From NCBI GenBank assembly GCA_021234155.1, contig JAJEKV010000002.1:30069115-30133114 (forward strand): a stretch of DNA of 64,000 nt, in the 5' to 3' direction. This stretch comes from Isoetes taiwanensis. Lineage: Eukaryota > Streptophyta > Lycopodiopsida > Isoetales > Isoetaceae. The first letter of the stretch is position 1. Each line of letters begins with the position of its first letter. A program made the position numbers and the translations under genes. Shown piece after piece: positions 47,129 through 58,927 of this stretch. The notes under the pieces were generated by a model, which worked only from the letters and a program-made list of their open reading frames with translations, was not told the origin of the DNA and made no database searches.

Positions 47129-48845
47129 CAAAGTGCGCCACTCAATTTCTTAAGGTTAGACAATGATGGTAATCTAGTATCTCACACTCTTGTAGCTGGT
47201 ATTTGGACAACTACATAGTACTTCAAAAATCCATGCCAGCTTCCGTTTGCATGTGCTCCATATGGGTTATGTAGTGGAAATGGACAGTGCCAGTATCTCA
47301 TAGTTGAGAATGGCACTGCCAAGAATGCCAGCCTCACATCTACAAAAAATAAGTGCAACCCCCTTGCTATGACAGATGAAACTCATTGCAACCAAAATAC
47401 AGCTAGAAATAACCTGTGATCCATGCCTATTTTCCCTTGTCTTCTTTTGGGGGGCTGTTCTTTCTTAGCTTTTTTGGCCATTTTCTGATTGCCTCCAGCG
47501 GACACTTCTGACTTCCTTTTCCCATTACTGTTTGTTTATGGTGGTTCATAGATACACAAATTAGTACTGGTCTGAGAAGTCCATGAGCTGTCAAAGTGGT
47601 TGGGTCCTAGAATAGACTTTGGTATCTTCCTCCTATTTCATAGTATGCTGGACACAAATCAAGAGACATTTCTGGTCTAGGAGGTTCATGAAAGGGTCCC
47701 TGAAAAGGCAGTGGTATCTTCCTCCTATTTAGTGGTATCTTCCTCCTATTTTCTGATTTCATCGTTTAATAGATTCTTTATTTGCATGCCCTGCCCCTAT
47801 CGACACGGAACTGCCCCAATACAGTCCTAAGGGCATGTGACAAGTGGGTATCTAGTATCTAGGATGTCAGAGGAAACCAGTTGTTCAAGAAATTGTCCTT
47901 GTAGAATTGTCTTTTTGTGGATAATTCTTTCAAAGAAGTCCACCTGGCTGCCACATGCGTGTTCTAAATCATGATGAATACTCATGTTTACCTCATGTGG
48001 CTTCAATCACGTGTTTGGAAGAAAGAAAAAAAGGAAAGACCTTATTAAGGTCTACAGGCCAGGGTCTACGAGACTAAATAATATGTTCCACATGCGTGTT
48101 CTAAATCATGATGAATACTCATGTTTACCTCATGAGGCTTCAATCACGTGTTTGGAAGAAAGAAAAAAGGAAAGATCTTATTAAGGTCTACAGGCCAGGA
48201 TCTACGAGACTAAATAATATGTTCTTCCTATGAAAAAATTTCTTATGGAGCTGTGTCTGAGTATGCATGGGACTAAGAATGCATAGGCTTGTAAAGAAGC
48301 TTGCCTTGATAACTGTCCTAGCTGCAAAGCTTACTCCTATTCCTCCAAGAAGGGATGCTTCATTCTGAATGATACTATAGTGGCTAGCTTTGTACCAAAC
48401 AATGAAACGGAGATTTCTTTTAGATTTAGAAATACTAATCCATCATCAGGTGCCCTACCATCAAACACAAAGACAACGAAGGCTGCAGCTATAGGGCTGA
48501 TAGTAGCTGCTTTTGTGATTGTTTGCATGGTTGTAGCTGTGATAAAGCTTGTGAGAATAAAACCCATTAATGTGGTTAATAAAGAGATTAACAAATCCTT
48601 AGCTGGCATTGAAGGGCTGCCTCCAAGATTTACATGTCATGAAATGGAAGCTGCAACAAGGGCTATATCAAGAAGCTTTCAGCGGGATTAAGAAGCTTTT
48701 GCATTGAAAATAATGAGCAAATGTTGGTGTATGATTTCATGCCAAATGGATCACTCGAACATTGGTTGCTCGAAAATGAGGGAAGGACCTTGACCTGGAG
48801 AGATAGGATGGAGATAGTGATAGGCATAGCTAGAGGGTTGTTATT
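47129..48845 (+). pseudogene. S-domain (G-lectin) receptor-like kinase pseudogene
   Basis: A first block (47129-47420) reads LNFLRLDNDGNLVSHT and FACAPYGLCSGNGQCQY, the S-locus glycoprotein and EGF-like region, with a TAG near 47215. A second block (48293-48688) gives a PAN-type cysteine pattern (CLDNCPSCKAYSYSSKKGCF), a membrane span (IGLIVAAFVIVCMVVAVI) and the juxtamembrane GLPPRFTCHEMEAATRAIS. The kinase then resumes in another frame (FCIENNEQMLVYDFMPNGSL, WRDRMEIVIGIARGLL) and stops. The glycine loop, the catalytic lysine and everything after subdomain VI are missing. Such receptors sit in the plasma membrane and sense extracellular cues. This copy cannot function. Confidence 0.85.
47951..48224. 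repeat. Two-copy tandem duplication, period 137 bp
   Basis: Copies 47951-48087 and 48088-48224 are nearly identical, each running from CCACATGCGTGTTCTAAATC to GAGACTAAATAATATGTT. The duplication splits the extracellular part of the receptor-kinase pseudogene. A GGTATCTTCCTCCTATTT string also recurs three times between 47620 and 47750. Confidence 0.92.
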
Positions 48846-48870
48846 CTATCTGTTTCAAATATTCTTAACT

Positions 48871-49739
48871 GCCAGAGGGCAGATGGCATCTTTATAAAGG
48901 ATATACCACTTTTTATAAGATCAAATACTCGGATAGCTATTTCCAAAAACTCATGCCTGGGTACACTAAAAGCTTCCAAGCTTGGAATCTGTTTCCCATT
49001 CAAGTTTATATTATGAATTTGTTTTTACTACAATGGATCAAACGAAAGGTAATCATGCTTCCAGTGCCTACAGTTATTTTTAGTGATTAGCTTGTGTGCA
49101 CAAACAGAAATGTAGAGACAGATATACCTTTTGATTCTGCTAAAATCTAAAATCTAAAACCTTTTGCCTTTTAATTATGAAATCTGGGTTCTTTTGCTGA
49201 TACCTTGTCTCCATACATATCATTAAAATTAGTTTCATTGTGTTCCAGCAATGTTCTTGAGCAGCATTGAGATACTAATACCTCACATTTGCCAATAAAA
49301 TGTATTTTTAACTAGGAGTTTGATTTCTGTTCTTGCTTTTATGTTCTTTTGCATGGTAAATTGAATACAATTTGAGAATAGACAAAGTTCTTGTTTTATT
49401 TTTTTTACTAGCGAAGACGAAGAGCGCAATGAGCCCACTGATAAAGGTTTGTCTTATGCTAAGGATGATTTATCTGGAATAAGAATTATGCATGATAGAA
49501 ATTGTTTCAAACTAAAACTATTGGACTTATTTTGACAAATAACCTTTTATGTTAAAAGTACTTTAAATGTAGAATGATCTTTCATTCGAACTTAAAGTAA
49601 TGTTCTTTACTTTGTCAAGTAATTTGATTGGGATTGAGCTTTTTATCATTACTTGTGCAATTACTTAAATCATTTTTCCTTTCTTTGTATATATGCATGA
49701 TGCAACCATGGACTCAAACCAGACCAATTTTAAAACATC
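48871..49739. other. AT-rich stretch, no gene recognised
   Basis: No frame or element end could be supported here. Confidence 0.5.
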
Positions 49740-50577
49740 TAAATACTAATGTCTAAAAAAATATCTATTGACGGAACTAGAAAAATGACAAAAATTGAAA
49801 GTAGAATTGCCACAAAAAGACTTGTGATTTGGACACAAATTTGACAATGGTATCATATATGCTCATAACAATTGACATATATATGTCACAAAAGGATCTA
49901 AATTTTGACAAAATTTTGTTACTCAAACATTACCAAATTTGTCATACCTATATATAACTAAATGTCACAATTATGTTGCAAAATAAAATAGGCTTGTTAC
50001 AAGTTGCATAAAAAAAGGATATAAAATAGGTTGCAAGAGAGTTATAAATATGACGTAAACGATGTCAACATGGTCTAACAATTTCGTTGAATAGTCAAGA
50101 CAAATATGATAGAAAGTATGACACAATTATTGAATAACATGGATAAGCACTTGATGCAAACATGCCATGTAATTGCCCAAATGTAGTCGTTGAGTCGAGA
50201 CTAATGTGATAGAAAACATGACGCAATTATTGAATAACTTGGATATAAGCTCGACACAAATATACCATGCAATTGCCACAAATGTAGTCATGGTGTCGAG
50301 ACTAATATAATAGAAAGTATGACACAATTATTGAGTAACTTGGATATAAGTTTGACACAAACATGCAATGCAATTGCCACAAATGTAGTCATTTTGTCAA
50401 TTTTGCGTTAGGTAGCCATGACACAATACTTGACGCAATGGGTGACGTCCATGCGACATCAAAGTATAGGACTTTTAGCGTCAACCTCGTGACATTTAGT
50501 GGGCCTTTGAGAATACATATAGCGTCACTTTGTTTGACACTATACCCGACGAAAAACACCCTTTTCTGTTGTTAACT
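49740..50577. repeat. CACTA subterminal repeats and terminus (right end)
   Basis: Repeated TGACACAA or TGACGCAA strings and a unit of about 120 bp (GACACAATTATTGAATAAC, CACAAACATGCCATGTAATTG) fill this stretch. They are inverted relative to the TTGTGTCA motifs at 18420-18800. On the - strand the end reads AACAACAGAAAAGGG then TGTTTTTCGTC, similar to the left terminus CACTACAAGAGGATAGGG then TTTTTGCGTC. AAC follows it, as AAC precedes the left end. The last bases are degenerate, so the exact end is uncertain. Confidence 0.6.
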
Positions 50578-50825
50578 GTGACTATACAGCATGTTGCATA
50601 TATCTTTGCCCAAACTTCGATGTTGTTAGAGACTATAGTTCTAGAAAATGTATTTGCATCTACAACTCCAAACATCCTCATTTTAGCATAATACACCATA
50701 ACAATATTAGAAAACCTAGAATCTAATATTGTGGTCATTATATCTAGAATGAACACATCTTCTGTCTCAGGAAAAAACCCAGCTTCTAATTCATCTATTG
50801 CAAGTGGATTTTTGCTACATGACAA
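50578..50825 (-). pseudogene. Possible PPR gene fragment
   Basis: The - strand frame (ELEAGFFPETEDVFILDIM, MVYYAKMRMFGVVDANTF, NNIEVWAKIYATC) faintly resembles the PLS-type PPR pattern MYAKCG..DA..VF......W..I. It ends at the presumed CACTA terminus, which may have inserted into it. There is no flanking repeat to confirm the family. Confidence 0.3.
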
Positions 50826-52044
50826 ATGGAATCAGTGATACATCTAAGGATGTATAACTGCCTGCAAACACATGAGCTTTTTTCTTTTCTTTTTTGCGGA
50901 AAAAGCTCAGATGCAAATAACTGCATCGAAGAACAAAATAGAAGAACCTGGCTTTCTTTTGCCAAAACAGTAGAAGAAACTGGGTACCGCTGAGACTAGA
51001 ATCTGCAGCCCTATTCTGGATTTACCATTGTGGATGTGTAACTACCTGCAAACACATGAAAAAGCAAAGAAATGTCTTAAGAAGAAAACTCAGATGGAAA
51101 TACCAAGATGAAGCCATGTTTTTTTATATTTTATTTATCGTTTTTCTGTCAGATTGCCATAACGGCTTCATCTGTAGGTTTACTGGGTTGCAGACTCGTT
51201 GAGGCTTTATGGGAGTCCGTGCACAGACAGAGTTATGGCAAAGAAATATGGGAGGATGATCCGCTCTTGCATTTCTCCTGGCCCAAAATCCCCATTGTTT
51301 TGTCGAAATGTATCATCCCCAACTTCTACATACTAGTCATGGTTTTCTTGAACATTCTACTACTCTGCTGCTTATACTTCATATAAAACATCTTCAAAAC
51401 GCTTCCTAATTTCTATCAAAGTTAGCATCACCCTATGTCGTTCAGGATTGAAGTTTTTTCAAATTGAATAGTTAAAGAGCAAGTGGAGGGGTATAATTTG
51501 TGAGCATGGTGTTGAACACCTGAAGGAGGGCAGCCATATTAGACATTCAATTGTGTCTCATGTTGTTTGGGTTTTGCAGGAAGGCCATGAGAAAATTATA
51601 AGATGGGTAAGTTTAGGAACATTTTTATTGGTTAACAGTCGTTTCAGAAAATTCCTAAAATCAGACATATCGAATCAGTTGCTAATTGAAGGAGTAAGCA
51701 GGCTTTACAAATGCAGTAGAGTTCTGACTGAGTCTACGAAAGACAAAGGCAAATCTGGATATGGTCTTATATACTAGCTGCATGTATGGCTTTGCATGCA
51801 ATTTTAATAATGTCTGATGAATTGCTTTTCTTAGTTTTATAAGACTCTAGATACCATTTCTTTAATCAAACAAGGTTGCATTTGAAACGAGAGTATCGTA
51901 GAACTCCCGTTTCAAAGATTTCCTCAAAAAAACATGTCATGCTCTTAAAAGTGACCCTTTTAGATCGAGGTTAAGAATTTCCAAAAGTTAATTTTTTTTT
52001 CTTACATTTTGGCTTCTCGACAGGTGTACACTTTCCTTTGTGTA
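50826..52044. other. AT-rich stretch with unrecognised short frames
   Basis: The frames at 51108-51386 (hydrophobic at both ends) and 51553-51777 do not resemble a family I know. I cannot tell whether they are exons or chance. Confidence 0.4.
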
Positions 52045-52470
52045 ACAACATAGCTGAAAAGAGCAAAATTTACAGCTGACTATACAATCCATAAAATCGA
52101 GACCTCAAAAACATCATATTTGAGAAGAATAAATAACAATAGCATTAATTTGAATTTTCAATACGTCAGTTTTGGAGGATAAGTTAATGTTAACATTAGA
52201 AATGTTTCACACAACAAATCAAAGTTTGATATCATAATCTTCCTCATTGTTTCATTATGTGTTACAAGTTAGTTGAAAAGGGCAAAATTAACATCTGACT
52301 TTGTAATCTATGAAAGCAAGACCTTAAAAACATCAGATTATGAGAAGAATAAATAATAATAGTATTAATTTGAATTTTCAATATCAGTTTTGGAAGATAA
52401 GTTAATGTTAACGTTAAAAATGTTGCACACAATAAGTCAAAGGTCAATATTATAATCTTCCTCATTTTGT
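52045..52470. repeat. Diverged two-copy tandem duplication of about 220 bp
   Basis: Copy 1 (about 52045-52250) and copy 2 (about 52271-52470) share GAGAAGAATAAATAA, ATTAATTTGAATTTTCAATA and GATAAGTTAATGTTAAC in the same order, with scattered changes. Confidence 0.85.
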
Positions 52471-52576
52471 GTGCTTGTACTTGCAGTGTTCTCCTCAATC
52501 GTCTTCTCCCTTTCATGTGACTTAACATGTGCCTTAGTAGTATTGTCTTCAGATTCAACTACTAGAGCCACTTCTT

Positions 52577-53794
52577 TCAGCTTTGCAAGACCTCATCCTC
52601 TGTGGAGCTTGCAAAATCTGGATATATCTCTGACGATGTCATTTTGGCAAAATCAGATGATGATTTGGTGCCTAACTCTTGATTCTCGTCTGGTAGACTA
52701 GGCAAGGCATCCAATCTCATCTTAATAATGTTCACAGCCTCCTTGTCTATGTCTATTGCGACACAATTGCGGCCCTTCTTAAGTGCACAGGCTATGGTAG
52801 TACCAGAGCCCGAGAAAGCATCAAGTATCGAGGATGATAAGAGTAAAATTTTGTGGCTTGACAGTTCCCATCAACTTAGTGAAGTTGCTATGTTAACGAT
52901 AGAAAAAAGATTATCTCGGTCAAACATGGTGAATGTCTCATAATCGGAGGATGCCACTGCTAAAATCATCCTGTCAGCTAAAGTCCTTTCTTCTTGGGCC
53001 AGCCTTACCAAGTGTATAAAACCGTCAGGAAAGTCTTTATTTTTCTTCTTCCTCTGAATAATGCAAATAGAAACAAAAGTTGACAAAATAAAAGATATAC
53101 CCAACCTTCAAAATTGGGAGCATATTGAATGTTACGCTCGTCAGAAGGTTTAAAACAAAGACAAAGACAAAGACAAAGACAAAGACAAAGACAAAGACAA
53201 AGACAAAGACAAAGACAAAGACAAAGACAAAGACAAAGACAAAGACAAAGACAACGACAACGACAACGACAAAGACAAAAGAAAACATTACGTATTCCAG
53301 AATATGCTAGAATTCCAAAGTGCAACAAAAACCAATAAGAAGGCACAAACGTATTCCAGAATATATTGGACTTACTTGTTCAATTCTTTCGATATCTCTT
53401 CTAAGGTGAACTCCTTGTTCACCACCTTCTGGAGGAGCCTTTCAAGATAACATAATATGTAAAGCCCTGTAGCTCCCTTTGCAGGTCCCGGATCTGTATA
53501 CGAACAACGTAATATCAGCAAAGTGTATTCCGAAATACACTTACTAAATAACCTTGTAGAAAGAAGCACAAATACACAAAAGACGTGAGCGCTATTCCGA
53601 AATACACATGTTCTCACCTTGCCATCCTTGAAGGCTAATTGAAACCAATTGTCGTGGCTAATGAGAGCATGCCTTTTGTTGTCTTCATCGTATTTGAGAC
53701 ACCACTCAATAGCACGTGCTTCTTTCAGCTCCAGAGATTGTGCTGGCTTTTTGAGATCTTCGCCAGACAAGCAAAACGATATTGATCTTCGCAC
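52577..53794 (-). pseudogene. Spliced fragment with a beta-class amino-methyltransferase motif
   Basis: The most 3' piece (about 53052-52577) reads FPDGFIHLVRLAQEERTLAD, later ILDAFSGSGTTIACALKKGR and NCVAIDIDKEAVNIIKMRL, ending at a stop at 52577. FSGSGTT is the SAM-binding motif I of N4/N6 amino-methyltransferases, and its C-terminal place implies the beta order (motif IV first). Upstream pieces are 53794-53618 (ending DNWFQLAFKDGK at a GTGAGA donor) and about 53476-53379 (GATGLYILCYLERLLQKVV). A TGA at about 52871 interrupts the last piece unless an intron removes it. The catalytic (D/S/N)PP(Y/W) motif is not in the visible part. It would methylate adenine or cytosine in DNA; substrate and activity are unknown. 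Confidence 0.55.
53150..53279. repeat. Hexanucleotide microsatellite (ACAAAG)n
   Basis: About 17 ACAAAG units are followed by three ACAACG units and a return to ACAAAG. It lies in an apparent intron of the methyltransferase fragment and creates artificial repeated frames in several registers. Confidence 0.97.
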
Positions 53795-54176
53795 AAAGCA
53801 AGCTTGCTAGACATCGTGACCAACAAGCAATCGAGAGAAGGAAGCTTGCTAAGCATAGGAAAAACGTTCTTGAGCGTCCACTGCAGTACATGTTTATTGT
53901 GATTGATAAAATGGATCAAAAAAAGACAACTCTACCACATTTCTTGAATATTCCAAGAAATGTGCTAGAGGAATGCTTTGTCAAAGTCCATCTTGTAGGA
54001 GCTATGGTCTTCAAAGGAAGTCTAAAGTGCAAAGTCTTCTTAACATATCCTAAATTGCATGGTGATTTGAACCTCACAATTACAATTCTTAACAAGGTTC
54101 TTTGTGAGCAAGAGCAGTTACCACCAGTGCTCTGCCTGCAACTTGACAACACTGCAAGGAAGAACAAAAATCAAAC

Positions 54177-54213
<37 letters not shown>

Positions 54214-54547
54214 AATGAAGCTTTTTAATCATTAATTATGGAGAATAAGTACAAAAATAGAGTATTGCATGACCAAGAAGTCAGCAATATGTAACATGAA
54301 GAAAAAGTTTTTGGACTTGGTATAGCCCATGCATAATGTAGCAGCAATATGTAGAGCAGTTAAAATAGTCAAGAGCATATAATGTTGCAACACAATAAAG
54401 ATAAAGATGTTGCTATTGATGGCAGCAACATTTTCAGTAGGAACAAAATCTTGAAGCATTTTGCTGATGAAGCCAACTACATTTTATGTAGAATCCTTGA
54501 GCCAAAAATCTGCAAAACACCATATTACAGAAAAAAGGATGCAGAAA

Positions 54548-55066
54548 TCAGAAGTTATAGGTGTCCAGAAAGTGGAAGTGGTCTCTGAAATGTGGATACA
54601 GGATTGGTATGAAATTCTTTCCCCAATCAACAATCTCGATCAGCCTGTTAGAGTTACATGTGGAATATAAGTGAATGAAAGTGCCATAACAATCTGCCCT
54701 GCCCCTATGATAGTAGTCGCACTCTCTATAAAATTCGAACTGTCTATCAGTCATATCCATACTATTGGCATGCATAAACCACCATAGTACACACATTAAC
54801 TGAGTCTCCTTGCAGAATTCTTTGGCCCATTCAACCTCTCTTCTTGGAATCTCATCTATGTTCTCATATAACTTTCCTTTGACATGGCCTGCCCAAAAAT
54901 TGTAATCCATTTGATTCTGCACCTGACTCTGTATCCCATGTTGTTCTGACAAAGGAAGGCCAATGTACTTTGAGGCCTCAATTTCATCAAATTGCAGGTC
55001 AAGTTTGTACTTGCAGTTCCAGAGATAGTCTAGGAAAATCAGAGTGAAAATTAGTATTATCTTCAT
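54548..55066 (-). CDS. LINE-C ORF3-like frame
   Basis: This frame of 172 codons starts with ATG 68 nt before the end of ORF2, in the +1 frame. Its second half (RREVEWAKEFCKETQLMCVL, DMTDRQFEFYRECDYYHRGR) is homologous to the LINE-A ORF3-like frame (LLTERQFSCLRSMYYYHKGR). It has no internal stop although the upstream ORF2 has several lesions. I recognise no known domain. It could be a separate accessory protein or an ORF2 tail reached by frameshifting. Confidence 0.5.
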   Translation of the reverse strand: MKIILIFTLIFLDYLWNCKYKLDLQFDEIEASKYIGLPLSEQHGIQSQVQNQMDYNFWAGHVKGKLYENIDEIPRREVEWAKEFCKETQLMCVLWWFMHANSMDMTDRQFEFYRECDYYHRGRADCYGTFIHLYSTCNSNRLIEIVDWGKNFIPILYPHFRDHFHFLDTYNF

Positions 55067-58000
55067 GGCAGTTTAATTTAAATAGATTAAAAGAACCAAT
55101 AAAATGACCAATAGAATTCCAAAGCTGATCATAATGAGCATCAACATATTTATTCTTTTGTGCTGTTGCTATTAGCTCTAAGTCATAAATAACCTGCAAT
55201 TTAATCCAAAAGGTAGACAAATTGTGACCTCCATATAAGCATCTATTTCTGTGTTTCCATATATTCCATAGAGAGATGAAGCTAATAGTATTTTTAAAAG
55301 CATTATTGTTCATCATGAAATCGAGAATAGCAGCAGGTCTATGAATATTGAAATTAATCTCAAACCAGGACCAGAAGCTATTTAATTTAGGACAGAGGAA
55401 GATGTGTTCCATAGATTCCACAGAGTCACAACCTAGAGGGCATAATGGGGAGATCATTTGATGCACTTTGTTGAATATTTGAAAACTTCGATGGTTCCGA
55501 TGTTTGCAAATAGCTAGGAGGAGGTTAGGGACACTTTTATTAGCTATCGACCAATTGAAATAAGATATTTTTGGAGCACAATATGAATTCCAAACATTGT
55601 AAAAGGTCTTTTTCAACCCGCTTTAATTGATGTGCCAATATTTAGCTGCTTTGGATGGAAGATTGGAACTTGATAAGAAGGCATATACTCTGGATACTTT
55701 ATAAGAATTTTTGCAATTCAGAAGCCAATCATTTTCTGGAATAGGATTAGCATCTATACTTCTATTGGCTACTTTACTGATAATATGTCTATAAAGCATT
55801 CTATCAGTGCTAGTTCCCTTGATCTTGACCTTAAGTCTTGTCCAAGAGATCCAGTTTCCATTTGACCAGAGGTCACCAAGATTACAAACATTGTTAAGCA
55901 TCCATTTTCTATAAATCTTAGGATGAATAATAGCCAAAGGGATGCTATCTCTTTTTGATAGGCTTGGATTCCGGAAGATACTCATGTCCTTATGAGCCTG
56001 ATCAATACTAGAATATGAAAATGCTTTGGATACAAAATTCCAGGCCATCAATAAATTCCTCATCAGAGGTAAGGTATTTGCAGCAGGTTTGATATCACTA
56101 AAAGCTGAGTGAGGAAGCTGATGATCGATTGCAGGATGTCCCTTAATGAAACTTTTGGAAATCCAGTAGTAAAGGAATTCAGTAGCAGCATTTTTTCTTT
56201 GGAAAAGAGCTTTCCAGATATACTTACCACCTAAGGCATAAGCTTGGAGGCTCAGATTCTTACACCCAAGATCACCTGCAGATTTTTTCCTTATAACATA
56301 ATCCCAGTTAACAAGATGCTTCTTACCCCAGATAAAATTTCTAATGATTCTCTCTAATTGCTGATAGATGCATTTAGGAGCAATGAGGGCAGAAGAGAAA
56401 TATACATGTGAACTGGCAATGACAGAAGAAGCAATGATGGATCTTCCAGCTAGTGAAAGGCAACTGCCATAATTATTGAGTTTCTTCCTGATCTTGTCGA
56501 CAATAGGGCTCCAGAGAGTTTTGATGTTAATATCCTGGCCTAAAGGCATACCTAGCAACTTAATAGCTTGATTAGCAGCAACACATTTAATCCCAGAAAT
56601 ATTTGATTGATTAGAGGCACCAATAATAACAGATTTTTGAGTATTCAAATGGATACCAGAGGCCTGACTGAAATTGTGAATGATTCTCAGGAAAAACTCA
56701 ATGTTTCTATCATCATTCCGCAAGAATGAGAAAGAGTCATCTGCATATTGAAGCAGAGTCAGCTGATTCTGAGAGTTTGGCATGACAAGACCCTTTATAT
56801 TTCCCATATTTTGATGATGCAAAATAGCCCTTGTTAATTGATCAGCAGCAACAATAAAGAGATAAGGTGCTAAAGGGCAACCTTGTCTGACACCTTTTTG
56901 GAGGGGGAAGAATTTGCTTGGGGAACCATTGATCAAAATAGAAGATTGAGCACGAGAGTTCAACCCTATAATAAGCTGGATCAACTTTTCAGGGAAGCCA
57001 ATTTTTCTCAAGGCAAGCTCCAAGAAATCCCATCTGATGGAATCAAAAGCCTGAGAAAAATCTAGCTTTAAAAGAATGCAATTTTGATTTGAATGTTTGG
57101 CCCAATGTAAACCTTCCATAGCAGCAATGTAATTGTCTAGGATGTATCTGTTTGGCAGGAAGGCTGACTGATTCATAGAGATAGTATTCTGAAGATAGCC
57201 ATTAATTCAATTAGCAATAATTTTAGCACAGACCTTATATGAGGTATTAGTGAGGGAGATAGGTCTCCAGTCACTGAATTTTTCTGGATTATCTGTCTTT
57301 GGCACAAGGGCAACCAAGCCTGAAGCTATGGCAGGATGCAGATGATTAGTCAACCAGAAACCATGGATCATATGAATGAAATCATGTTTGATGACATCCC
57401 AAAAATGGATATAGAACTCTGGGGGCAAGCCATCTGGACCAGGACTTTTCCCTTTAGCAAGATGCAAAAGGGTAGATTTAATCTCATTCTCATTAGGAAG
57501 ATCAATAATATTATCAGAGATTGGATTAATGTCATACTCAGGGAGAGCATTTAAGAGATCAATAAAATCTTTGGCCTGAGAGGTCTGCCAGAAAATATTT
57601 CCATCATTAGAAAAAATACCAGCATATTTAGAATAGAAGAACTCGCTTATATCTTTAGCATCTACCAGAGAGACATCATTATCATCTTTGACAGCTAGAA
57701 TTTGATTCTTATAGACTCTATTTTTGGCCACTCTGAAGAAAAATTCCGAGTTATTGCTATCCATATTTGAAAGATATTTTATTTTGCATTTGACAGCTGC
57801 ACCTTTTGCCTCATACTCTTCCATGGCCTTAATTGCTTGCTCAATATTAGATTCTTGTAGATGAAGATCTCTGTTATAAGGGTCTTTTGGATCTGAAGCC
57901 TAATGTTCCTCATATTGAGCAGACAACTTTTCTTTTCCTGTCTTCTTATATTGAAGTTATTCTTAGACCACTGTTTGATCCAAGTTTTGGAAACCTTCAC

Positions 58001-58849
58001 ATTAGAATAGAAATCTCTCATAGAATGGAAAGGATTAACTCTTGGAAGATTTATGTAGAAAGCTTTAAATTGCTCACAGAAAATGTCATTATTCAGCAAA
58101 CTACAATTGAACTTATAGGGACAGTTAGATCCTTTTTTGATGCTAAGTAAATGCTTGGTCTCGAGAAATTGAGGCTGATGGTCTGAAATAGAAGTGGCCT
58201 CATCACTGTAAACTACACAGCTATCCCAAAAAGGATTATCAAAATTATTGATGTAAAATCTGCCAAGAGCACAGAAGACACGTTTGGCACCTTCTTGTTT
58301 ATTTGACTATTTGGCTGAGGGGATATAAGTGAAGAGGAAGTTATCTATGAAATAATCCCAATTGATCCTCTCAGCTCTTGTCATATTTATATCATTTCCA
58401 AGCTTAAGGTCAGTGGTAGGGGTATTATTAAAATCTCCTCCAATAATCCAAGAAATGTGATTTTGGTTTTCAAGCCAATTGCCAATCTTAGGCCAAAAGT
58501 GTTCTCTTTCCTTAGAGGAGGTCGAGGCATAAACATTGATAACTCCAAAGGTGAGGTCATTATTTCTGAATATCACAGCCTGCCAGTTCTTCTCTGGACT
58601 GTTATATATTAGAGAATGGGAGATATTTTTCCAAATGATACATATGCCACCAGCAGTACCAGTAGCTTCTATCCAACAAGATGAATAACCTGGTGCAATC
58701 CAATTGGCCAAATTTGAGCACTCAAAGTTTGGGAGCCTTAATTCTTGAAGCATGATAATGTCAGCATTATATTCTCTTAACTGAGCAATAACTCTTCTTC
58801 TTTTCAAGGGTCCTTTTATACCCCTTAGATTCCATGAAAGGATCTTCAT
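54999..58849 (-). pseudogene. LINE-C ORF2: endonuclease and reverse transcriptase, decayed
   Basis: It starts MKILSWNLRGIKGPLKRRR with the endonuclease motifs QELRLP and IIGGDFNNTP. The RT part has DWRPISLTNTSYK, LKLDFSQAFDSIRW, GVRQGCPLAPYLF and LQYADDSF, and the C-terminal zinc motif is CPLGCDSVESMEHIFLCP. Lesions are a frame change near 58310, another near 57800, a TGA near 57204 (after KVCAKIIAN) and a TAA at 55623-55625. Some of the connecting sequence remains readable between them. The enzyme is inactive. Confidence 0.92.
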
Positions 58850-58890
58850 TGAATAGGAAAAGGAGAATAAGAGAAGGAAAGCCCCTTCAT

Positions 58891-58927
<37 letters not shown>

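Larger units (their letters stand above)
54179..58925 (-). mobile_element. LINE-C, L1-type LINE without ORF1
   Basis: On the - strand ORF2 (58849 to 54999) is followed by an ORF3-like frame (55066-54548), a 3' UTR and an A30 tail (54208-54179). Only about 45 nt precede the ORF2 start, and before them is another A33 run (58925-58893). The ORF1 region is missing, as in 5'-truncated LINE copies. The protein is related to LINE-A ORF2 but clearly diverged. It interrupts the DUF7869-like gene. Confidence 0.92.

Noticed and set aside
53037-53346. Repeated-residue proteins in several frames
   Set aside because: Direct translation of the (ACAAAG)n microsatellite, not a gene.
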